The notes below the pieces were generated by a model that made no database searches, had not been told where the DNA came from, and was given only the letters and a program-made list of their open reading frames with translations. From NCBI GenBank assembly GCA_025451135.1, contig JANWKW010000028.1, positions 1-22,512 on the forward strand: a stretch of DNA of 22,512 nt, in the 5' to 3' direction. Of the stretch, positions 15,943 through 22,512 are shown piece by piece (position 1 is the first letter of the stretch; every line of letters begins with the position of its first letter). The translations under genes were made by a program, and so were the position numbers. The stretch is from Vulcanimicrobiia bacterium (lineage in GTDB: Bacteria; Vulcanimicrobiota; Vulcanimicrobiia; Vulcanimicrobiales; Vulcanimicrobiaceae).

Positions 15943-16823
15943 AGCGCGTGCGCTTTCAGGAACGCGCGAGCGACGTCGGCCGGATCGGCCTTGTCGTGTT
16001 CGACCGCATAGTTCATCTTGCGCGCCTCGACGTCGGTGATGAGCGGCGAGACGGCGTCCAGGACGGTCGCGATCTGCGGGTGCTTCGCGGCGACGTCGGC
16101 GCGTACGACCGGAGCGACGTTGTAGGCCGGCCAGAAGTGCCGGTCGTCGGCGATGATCACCAGGCGATCCGCCGCGATCGCGCCGTCGGTCGTGAACGCG
16201 GTCGCGACGTCGGCGCTGCCTTGCAGCAGCGCGTCGTACTTCAGCCCGATGTCGTACGACTTCACGTCGGCGAATTTGAAGCCGCCGTAGAACTTCTGCA
16301 GGCCGGGCAGACCGTCCGCGCGGCTGACGAACTCCGGAATGGTCGCCAGCCGCAGCCGCGCGGCGAGCGGTGCGAGCTCTGAGAGCGTCGCGAAGCCGTA
16401 CTTCTCGGCGATCGCGTGGGTGGTCGCCAGCGCCTGCGAATCGTTCATCGGCGACGGCGCGAGCACGATCAGCCCCCGCTTCGAGAGCGCCGAACGCACC
16501 GTATCGAAGATCGCCTTCGGGTCGCGCAGCGGCGCGCGGTGCAGCACCTCGATCAGCATCGTGCCGGTGTACTCGGGATAGAGGTCGATGTCGCCGTGCT
16601 CGAGCGCGGCCATCGCGATCTGGGTCGAACCGAGGTCGAACTTGCTGCGGTCGACCGTGAGCCCCTTCGCCTCGAGCGCCTGCGCGTAGATCTCGGCGAT
16701 CACGAACTCCTCGGTGAAGTTCTTGGAGCCGATCCGGATCGCGCCGGCGCCTCCGCCGGAGCAGGACGGCAGGAGCGCGGCCGCGCCGATCAGGCCGAGC
16801 GCGTGCGCGCGGGTAAGCGTCAT
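15939..16823 (-). CDS. Osmoprotectant ABC transporter substrate-binding lipoprotein
   Basis: The protein has 294 residues. It starts at an ATG that overlaps the upstream permease stop (ATGA). A signal with the lipobox LPSC (Cys21) indicates lipidation and an outward-facing anchor. The mature part begins with IRIGSKNFTEEFVIAEIYAQ, the standard opening of OpuAC/ProX/OsmF-type binding proteins. LYPEYTGT and DGAIAADRLVIIADDRHFWP follow, also conserved. It captures quaternary amines such as glycine betaine, choline or carnitine. The exact ligand cannot be read from the residues visible. It is the second gene of the four-gene unit. Confidence 0.92.
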   Translation of the reverse strand: MTLTRAHALGLIGAAALLPSCSGGGAGAIRIGSKNFTEEFVIAEIYAQALEAKGLTVDRSKFDLGSTQIAMAALEHGDIDLYPEYTGTMLIEVLHRAPLRDPKAIFDTVRSALSKRGLIVLAPSPMNDSQALATTHAIAEKYGFATLSELAPLAARLRLATIPEFVSRADGLPGLQKFYGGFKFADVKSYDIGLKYDALLQGSADVATAFTTDGAIAADRLVIIADDRHFWPAYNVAPVVRADVAAKHPQIATVLDAVSPLITDVEARKMNYAVEHDKADPADVARAFLKAHAL

Positions 16824-17425
16824 GTCGTAGCTCCGATGCGTCTTGCGATAAGGCCGCCGAGCAATTCGACGGCCAGGGCGAGGAGCGCCACCGCGACGGC
16901 GCCTTGATAGAGCACGCGGTCGTCGCCGGTCTGGAGCCCGCGAACGATCTCGACGCCGAGGCCGCCGGCCCCGACGAAGGTGGCCAGGGTCGCGCTTGCG
17001 ACCACCTCGATCGCGGCGGTCCGCAGGCCGGTCACCACCGAGGGCAGGGCGAGCGGCCAGGCGACGCGCCCGAAGGCCTGGCGCCGGGTCATCCCCATGC
17101 CGCGGGCGGCATCGAGCGCGGCCGGATCGACGCCGCGCAGACCGAGGTCGGTGTTGATGACGATGGGCGGGATCGCGAGCAGCGTCAGGGCGACGGTGGC
17201 CGGCCAGAAGCCGACCCCCAGGAAGGGCAGGATGAAGGTCAGGACGGCCAGGCTCGGGAGCGTGCGGCCGACCGCCGCGACGCCGACGATGGCGCCGCGA
17301 GCCGCTCCGGCGTAGGCCGCCGCGACCCCCAGCGGGATCGCGATCAGCGCGCCGGCGAGGAGGGCGGCACCCGCCAGCTCGAGGTGGGCGCGGACGTCTT
17401 GGAGCAACCCGGTGTCCACGGACAT
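16820..17425 (-). CDS. Osmoprotectant ABC transporter permease, first gene of unit
   Basis: The protein has 201 residues with about five transmembrane helices. The EAA loop region reads LRGVDPAALDAARGMGMTRRQ followed by PLALPSVVTGLRTA, as in OpuCD/YehY-type permeases. I chose the ATG at 17425 because GCGAGGG lies about 10 bases upstream. An in-frame ATG at 17455 would add 10 polar residues and overlap the ribosome binding region of the divergent kinase. Its stop overlaps the binding-protein start. It leads the minus-strand importer unit and starts 36 bp from polyphosphate kinase. Confidence 0.9.
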   Translation of the reverse strand: MSVDTGLLQDVRAHLELAGAALLAGALIAIPLGVAAAYAGAARGAIVGVAAVGRTLPSLAVLTFILPFLGVGFWPATVALTLLAIPPIVINTDLGLRGVDPAALDAARGMGMTRRQAFGRVAWPLALPSVVTGLRTAAIEVVASATLATFVGAGGLGVEIVRGLQTGDDRVLYQGAVAVALLALAVELLGGLIARRIGATT

Positions 17426-17461
17426 GGACTTTTGCCCTCGCGAGGCGAATCCCATGCGTCT

Positions 17462-19570
17462 ATGCTCTCGCATCCGGCCGCGGCCGAGCAGACGCGCGTG
17501 GTGCCGTCCCTCGAAGATCCGTCGCTCTACTTCAGTCGCGAACTCTCCTGGCTCGCCTTCAACGACCGGGTCCTCGAAGAGGCCCTCGACGCGCGCACGC
17601 CTCTGATGGAGCGCTTGAAGTTCGTCGCGATCTACGGGAGCAATCTCGACGAATTCTTCATGATCCGGGTCGCGGCGATCAAACAGCAGATCGCGGCCCA
17701 GGTCTTGCGGCGCAGCGACGACGGGCGCACGCCGGCCGAACATCTCGGCACGATCTCCGAGCACCTCCGCGGCTCGCTCGCGCGCCAGATGCGGCTGCTC
17801 GCCGACGATCTGCTGCCGGGGCTCGAAGCCGAGGGCATCGTGATCAAGCGCGTCGGCGAGCTGGACGACGAGACCCAAGGTGCCCTGGAGCGCACCTTCG
17901 ACGATCGCGTCTTCCCGGTGCTCACGCCGCTGGCGGTCGATAAGGGCCATCCGTTCCCGTACATCTCGAACCTCTCGCTCTCGCTCGCGGTCGAACTCGA
18001 AGAGGTGACGCGCGAGGGCGTGCAGCTGCATTTCGCGCGCGTGAAGATCCCGCCGACCCTGCCGCGCTTCGTCCCGGTCGAGTCGGCGCCGGCCGGCGCG
18101 CGCTGGTTCGTGCTGCTCGAGGATCTGATCGCGCACCATCTCGACGCGCTCTTCCCCGGCATGGAGGTCCGCGAGACGTACTTGTTCCGGGTCACGCGCG
18201 ACGCCGACCTCGATCTGCAGGAAGACGAAGCCGACGATCTGCTCGAGGCGATCGAGTCGGAGCTGCAGCGCCGTCGCTTCGGCGAACCGGTCCGCATCGA
18301 GGTCGAGCGGGGCATCCCGGAATACATGCGGGACCTGCTGCTCGAAGCGCTCGACCTCTCCGAGACGGACTGCTACGAGGTCGACGGCTTCATGGCGCTG
18401 CGCGACCTGTGGAGCCTGATCGGCCAGCCCGACTACGAGAAACTGCACGACGCGCCGTTCGCGCCCGCCATCCCGAAGCGCCTGATCGGCGTGACCGATA
18501 TGTTCGCGGCGATCCGCGACGGCGATATCGTGCTGCACCATCCGTACGAATCGTTCGATCCGGTCGTGCAGTTCGTCCAGCAGGCCTCCGAAGACGACCG
18601 CGTGCTGGCGATCAAGATGACGCTCTATCGCACCTCGGGCAAGAACTCGCCGATCGTGCGCGCGCTGCTGCAAGCGGCCGAGAACGAGAAACAGGTCGCG
18701 GTCATCATCGAGCTCAAGGCGCGCTTCGACGAAGAGAACAACATCGAATGGGCCCGCCGCCTGGAGCGCGCGGGCGTGCACGTGGTCTACGGCTTCGCGA
18801 ACCTCAAGACGCACGCCAAGATCACCCAGGTCGTGCGGCAAGACGAGGACGGCATCCGCCGGTACATGCACGTGGGGACCGGCAACTACAACGAGAAGAG
18901 CGCGCGCCTCTACACCGACCTGAGCCTGTTCACGTGCCGGCCCGAGCTCGGGGCCGACGCGACCCAGCTGTTCAATGCGCTGACCGGGTTCTCGAAGGTG
19001 ACCGACTACGAAGAGCTGCTGGTCGCCCCGGTCACGCTGCGCCGCGAGCTGACGGCGCTGATCGACCGCGAGACCGAGAACGCCCGGGCCGGACGCCGCT
19101 CCGGCATCCGCGCCAAGTTCAACGCGATCACCGACCCCGAGCTGGTCCGGGCCCTCTACCGGGCCTCACAAGCCGGGGTTCCGATCGACCTGATGGTCCG
19201 GGGCATGTGCACCCTGCGCCCGGGCGTCCCCGGCATCAGCGAGACCATCCGGGTGCGCAGCATCGTGGGGCGGTTCTTGGAGCACTCCCGGATGTTCGTC
19301 TTCGAGAACGGCGGCGACCGCGAGGTCTTCATCGGCTCGGCCGACCTGATGGCGCGCAATCTCGACCGGCGCGTCGAGCTGATGGTGCCGGTCACGGACC
19401 CGCTGGTCGCCGAGGCGCTCCAGAGCCAGATCCTGGCCGTCCTACTGGCCGACAACCTCAAGAGCCGCGAGCTCCAGCCCGACGGCAGTTACCGGCGCCT
19501 CGCCCCGGCGGGCACGGATCTGCCGGTCGACGCCCAGAAAATCTTCCTCACCCAGGCCTCGTCCCTCTAG
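17462..19570 (+). CDS. ppk1: Polyphosphate kinase 1
   Basis: The protein has 702 residues (E. coli Ppk 688). It reversibly makes inorganic polyphosphate from ATP. All four domains of the family appear in order: the N-domain opens with YFSRELSWLAFNDRVLEEA, then the head domain, then two phospholipase-D-like C-domains. The autophosphorylated histidine is His451 in LKTHAKI and the second active-site histidine is His608 in EHSRMFVF. HVGTGNYNEKSARLYTD is the hallmark between them. ATG 17462 is the best start, but its ribosome binding site is weak. It is divergent from the osmoprotectant importer with a 36-bp gap, so regulation may be shared. Family assignment is sure. Confidence 0.96.
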   Translation: MLSHPAAAEQTRVVPSLEDPSLYFSRELSWLAFNDRVLEEALDARTPLMERLKFVAIYGSNLDEFFMIRVAAIKQQIAAQVLRRSDDGRTPAEHLGTISEHLRGSLARQMRLLADDLLPGLEAEGIVIKRVGELDDETQGALERTFDDRVFPVLTPLAVDKGHPFPYISNLSLSLAVELEEVTREGVQLHFARVKIPPTLPRFVPVESAPAGARWFVLLEDLIAHHLDALFPGMEVRETYLFRVTRDADLDLQEDEADDLLEAIESELQRRRFGEPVRIEVERGIPEYMRDLLLEALDLSETDCYEVDGFMALRDLWSLIGQPDYEKLHDAPFAPAIPKRLIGVTDMFAAIRDGDIVLHHPYESFDPVVQFVQQASEDDRVLAIKMTLYRTSGKNSPIVRALLQAAENEKQVAVIIELKARFDEENNIEWARRLERAGVHVVYGFANLKTHAKITQVVRQDEDGIRRYMHVGTGNYNEKSARLYTDLSLFTCRPELGADATQLFNALTGFSKVTDYEELLVAPVTLRRELTALIDRETENARAGRRSGIRAKFNAITDPELVRALYRASQAGVPIDLMVRGMCTLRPGVPGISETIRVRSIVGRFLEHSRMFVFENGGDREVFIGSADLMARNLDRRVELMVPVTDPLVAEALQSQILAVLLADNLKSRELQPDGSYRRLAPAGTDLPVDAQKIFLTQASSL

Positions 19571-19652
19571 GAGCGCAGGGAGAGGTCCGATAAGCGGGCG
19601 AGGGCTTCTCTAGAACTTCACCCAGCCGCTTAATCCGTTCTTAATCTTACTC

Positions 19653-19700
19653 CGGTACACTACCGACGTACACCGCCCCCCGAAGGACCCGGTGTTTTTT
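19653..19700 (+). promoter_or_regulatory. Two tandem hairpins ending in a T-run: terminator or attenuator before TonB receptor
   Basis: CGGTA-CAC-TACCG (19653-19665) is a perfect inverted repeat. It is followed by ACACCG (19670-19675) pairing with CGGTGT (19690-19695) over a 14-base loop and then a run of T's (to 19700). GTACAC occurs twice (19655-19660, 19668-19673). The second hairpin with its T-run looks like an intrinsic terminator. It ends only 17 bases before the receptor start, so either it terminates ppk1 transcripts or it sits in the receptor's own leader. The stem is only 6 bp with a large loop. Confidence 0.45.
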
Positions 19701-19706
19701 AATTTT

Positions 19707-19713
19707 AGGAGGA
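19707..19713 (+). promoter_or_regulatory. Strong ribosome binding site for TTG start
   Basis: AGGAGGA lies 4 bases before TTG at 19718. It is the strongest Shine-Dalgarno in the window and decides the TTG start of the receptor gene. Confidence 0.85.
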
Positions 19714-19717
19714 CGTA

Positions 19718-22512
19718 TTGAAGACACTTGTACGCATCCTCGCTACTGTTGTAATTGCTACGCTTTCCGTCGGACCCGTGAGTGCGGCGACGGTTCCGAG
19801 CAACGCATCGACGATCGTGGCGCAGGCTGTCAGTACCGGAACCGTTTCCGGTAGCTTTACCGATTCGTCGGGATCGCCGGTCGCGGGAGCGGCCGTCAAG
19901 ATCTCGGGACCCGCGACCTACACGACGACCACCGACGCGAAGGGTGCGTTCAGCATCTCCGACGTCAAACCGGGCATCTACATGGTATTGGCGCAGAAAG
20001 CCGGCTACGCGAACGCCGAGATCGACGACCTCGCGGTGGTCGCCGGCACCAACAGCATCGTCAATGCCACGATGGCGCAGGCGACGTTCTCGTCGATCCG
20101 CGAGATCGCTCGCGTCTCCGCGCGTCGCGGTACGGTCTTCAATGCGTCGTCGGCATCGTCCGCCGTCGTGTCCGCGCAGGTGTTCCAGGACCAGGCGCAA
20201 CCGCAGGTCCAGCGCGTCCTGGATCAAACTCCGGGCATCGTCATCGACCATCCGGGAACGAGTGCGAACAACGCCTCGCCCGGCGCGATCACCTTCCCCA
20301 CGATCCGGGGCGGCCTCGGCTTCGAAACGGCCTCCTTTATCGACGGCCATCCGCTTTCGGTCGGGACCTTCGGTGACTACGTCACCTCGTTCTTGAACAC
20401 GTACACGCTCGGATCGACCGAAGTGGTCAAGGGTCCCGGCGCGATCCCTCCCGAACTCGCGTACGCCATCGGCGGTACGGTGAACTTCCGCACCAAAGAC
20501 CCGACTCGGACGCCGACCGGTTCGATCGCCTTCGGCGCGCAGTCGACCGGCGGACTATTCACCAACTACGGGTGGTCGGGAACCACCCCGAACGGAAAGT
20601 TCGGCTGGGTCCTCGACTACGGCGTGAACGACTTCGAAGGTCCCCTGACGAATTCGGCCGCGCTCTGGAACCTCCCGAGTTCGTCCATCGTCAACGGCTC
20701 GCCGCTCGGCTTCGTGACGAACGCCGCGAAGACCAACTACGCCAACAACCCGTTCGAATACAGCGGCACGTCGGTCGCCTGTTGCTTCCGCGTGAGCCAC
20801 GTCTTCGTGAACAAGACGGAACTCGTCAAGTTCAAGTTCGGTTTCTCGCCCTCGACGGCCCTGACGGTCAGTTACCTCGGTAGCCAGACCTGGACGGATC
20901 AGAACGGAAACCACAACTACGGCTACAACCAGCTGTTCGCGCCTTGCGGCATCGACACGTCCGGTGCGACGCCGACCAACGCGGCCAAACCGTGCGCCGC
21001 GTATACCGGCTCGAACTACCTCACCGGCCAGCACCTCTTCACCTGGCAGAATATCTTCCCGCCGCAGGGCGAGTGGGAAGTGAATAACGAGCCGATCTTC
21101 CAGGGCGAGCTCCGCTCGACGCTCGGCCACGACACGCTGCTCGCGCGTTACTACACGGCCTCGATCAATCGCCTGCAGTACAGCGCGACCACCTCGCCCG
21201 GCCAGACCATCACGATGGCGTCGAATATCTGGGGCTGCCGTTCGAGCTGCAACAACCCGAACAATACCTTTACCGGCGGCATCTACAACGTCGTCATTCC
21301 CGGAACGTACTTCCTGAGCACGGAAGAAGATAAGTTGCACGGGTACACGTTCCAGATCGATCACCCGTTCGGCGATTCGGGGAATTTCCTCACGGCGTCG
21401 TTCGACTCGTCGGCGTCGTCGACTCGCTCGTACAGTTACAGCGGGACGAGCGGAGTGCGTTCGTGGTCCGTTCCGGACGGCGCTCGGCAACGCTACAACA
21501 CGCTACTGCTCAAGGGCACGTGGCAGCTCACACCTAAATTGAAGCTCGTTCTGGGGAACTACTTCGAGAATTTCTACCAACGATACAGCGTCGACTACGT
21601 CCGTCAGTACGCGGCGAAGAAGGATCCGACGTTCGTCGATAGCAACATAAATCGCGACGACGTCCGTCTTGCGATGGAGTATCGCGCGAACGGGAACATC
21701 TCGTATCGCTTCGGCTACGGCTCGACCATAGCTCCCCCGTACGCGGCGCTGCTCAACGCCACGACCAACATCCCGGCACCCCTGCCGGGCCAGACGTTCG
21801 TCAAAGGCTCCACGAACAATCCCGATCTCAAGCCGGAGACGGCGATCGGATTCGACCTGGGTAGCGACGTCCGGTTCGGTCGCGATGGGGAGATGAACTT
21901 CAGTTGGGACGTGTACCGCACGGAACTGCGGAACCAGTTCCTGACGACGACGCAGTTCGTCTGTCCGAACTTCCAGTACGACGCGACCAGCCCGAATCAG
22001 GGCGCGTGCCTCGCAGCTCCGACCCCGACCACCGTCCAGCTCTTCGCCTCGTCGCCGAACAATATCGGGAAGGCGCGCTACGAGGGGATCGAAATGTCGT
22101 TGCGCGACCGCCCGACGGTCGGCCTCGGCTATACCGTCCAGGGTGCGCTGCTTCGTGCGTATCCGTACGATCTTGGCCCGTGCTTCTACGCCGGGAACGT
22201 CACCCTGCCGGGCGGCGGCGCCCCGCCGGCTCTCGATTGTACGAAGCCGACGGCCAATCTGGGGATCATCAACGGTCAGAACTTCCAGGGCAGCGGCCCC
22301 GGCGGCGGTGGATTCTTCGGGATCTCCAACCACGCGATCCCCTACGCGCAGGCGTACGGCGAAATCAACTGGCATGCGGCCAACGGGATGTATGCCGCGT
22401 TCGGCGAGCAGCTCTACGGTCACAACAACTCGCTGAGCGTTCCGGCGTTCTGGGTCGCAAATGCGAATCTGCGATTGCCGCTCTCGAAACAGCCGGGTCG
22501 GCTCTCGGTCCA
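19718..22512 (+). CDS. TonB-dependent receptor with N-terminal carboxypeptidase-regulatory-like domain, C-terminus beyond window
   Basis: The frame is open from TTG 19718 to the window edge (931 codons), so the protein is partial. Residues 1-24 are a signal peptide. Residues ~43-120 form a carboxypeptidase-regulatory/CNA-B-like beta-sandwich (GTVSGSFTDSSGSPVAGAAV, ISDVKPGIYMV). The plug follows, with VLDQTPGIVIDHPG, FPTIRGG, FIDGHPL, STEVVKGPGA and GGTVNFRTKDP. A beta-barrel of alternating strands and long loops begins near residue 265, with the conserved NPDLKPETAIGFDLG in its C-terminal half. It should sit in the outer membrane and import a TonB-dependent ligand. I see no clear ligand clue; REIARVSA near residue 130 is a possible TonB-box region. 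All ten cysteines lie in the barrel. Confidence 0.92.
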   Translation, partial: MKTLVRILATVVIATLSVGPVSAATVPSNASTIVAQAVSTGTVSGSFTDSSGSPVAGAAVKISGPATYTTTTDAKGAFSISDVKPGIYMVLAQKAGYANAEIDDLAVVAGTNSIVNATMAQATFSSIREIARVSARRGTVFNASSASSAVVSAQVFQDQAQPQVQRVLDQTPGIVIDHPGTSANNASPGAITFPTIRGGLGFETASFIDGHPLSVGTFGDYVTSFLNTYTLGSTEVVKGPGAIPPELAYAIGGTVNFRTKDPTRTPTGSIAFGAQSTGGLFTNYGWSGTTPNGKFGWVLDYGVNDFEGPLTNSAALWNLPSSSIVNGSPLGFVTNAAKTNYANNPFEYSGTSVACCFRVSHVFVNKTELVKFKFGFSPSTALTVSYLGSQTWTDQNGNHNYGYNQLFAPCGIDTSGATPTNAAKPCAAYTGSNYLTGQHLFTWQNIFPPQGEWEVNNEPIFQGELRSTLGHDTLLARYYTASINRLQYSATTSPGQTITMASNIWGCRSSCNNPNNTFTGGIYNVVIPGTYFLSTEEDKLHGYTFQIDHPFGDSGNFLTASFDSSASSTRSYSYSGTSGVRSWSVPDGARQRYNTLLLKGTWQLTPKLKLVLGNYFENFYQRYSVDYVRQYAAKKDPTFVDSNINRDDVRLAMEYRANGNISYRFGYGSTIAPPYAALLNATTNIPAPLPGQTFVKGSTNNPDLKPETAIGFDLGSDVRFGRDGEMNFSWDVYRTELRNQFLTTTQFVCPNFQYDATSPNQGACLAAPTPTTVQLFASSPNNIGKARYEGIEMSLRDRPTVGLGYTVQGALLRAYPYDLGPCFYAGNVTLPGGGAPPALDCTKPTANLGIINGQNFQGSGPGGGGFFGISNHAIPYAQAYGEINWHAANGMYAAFGEQLYGHNNSLSVPAFWVANANLRLPLSKQPGRLSV

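Noticed and set aside
16820..18871. N-terminal extension of the importer permease to ~680 residues
   Set aside because: The extra part is antisense to polyphosphate kinase and lacks any motif; only residues from the ATG at 17425 resemble a permease.
1..22512. CRISPR arrays, insertion sequences, tRNA or rRNA genes
   Set aside because: No regularly spaced repeats, transposase motifs, terminal inverted repeats with target duplications, or conserved RNA gene sequences were seen by eye; a tRNAscan or Infernal run was not possible.

Overview
The window is GC-rich, gene-dense bacterial chromosome with almost no spare DNA. A TonB-dependent receptor, a lytic transglycosylase, a lipoprotein and several Sec-type signal peptides point to a diderm bacterium. 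The style of the TonB receptor (TTG start, a carboxypeptidase-regulatory-like domain before the plug, and the wording of the plug) and frequent TTG/GTG starts resemble, from memory, the candidate phylum Eremiobacterota (WPS-2/Vulcanimicrobiota). That placement is an inference. No mobile elements, CRISPR arrays, rRNAs or tRNAs were recognised.

Left part (1-4185). A large secreted BNR/Asp-box beta-propeller protein runs leftwards off the window. It is divergent from a small secreted protein of unknown function. That gene converges on a YkgJ-type cysteine-cluster protein, sharing only the tetranucleotide CTAG at their stops.

4246-7904. A rightward unit of ROK sugar kinase, short-chain dehydrogenase and a three-helix small membrane protein is chained by GTGA start/stop overlaps. 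It collides tail-to-tail, with a 48-base overlap, with a leftward pair: a fatty-acid-hydroxylase/sterol-desaturase-like histidine-box membrane protein and an MGDG-synthase/UgtP-type glycosyltransferase. The content suggests membrane-lipid modification.

7946-14490. A lytic transglycosylase and a lipoprotein are followed by an APC-family amino-acid permease interrupted by an in-frame TAG where relatives have a conserved Glu codon. The permease also lacks a normal start, so it looks like a pseudogene. A dienelactone-hydrolase-like enzyme converges on it. An EgtD-type histidine methyltransferase (ergothioneine pathway) and an S9 prolyl-oligopeptidase-like secreted peptidase follow.

14525-17425. 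A complete four-gene quaternary-amine/osmoprotectant ABC importer on the minus strand (permease, binding protein, ATPase, permease) has every junction as a 4-base overlap. Its ATPase appears to start with CTG. It is head-to-head, 36 bp away, with polyphosphate kinase 1, so two stress-physiology functions share one tiny control region. The window ends inside a TonB-dependent receptor whose leader carries a terminator-like hairpin immediately before a strong ribosome binding site.

The most interesting items are the interrupted permease, the apparent CTG starts, the receptor leader, the paired cysteines in the receptor barrel, and the lipid-modification neighbourhood. I did not find an unambiguous new multi-gene system.
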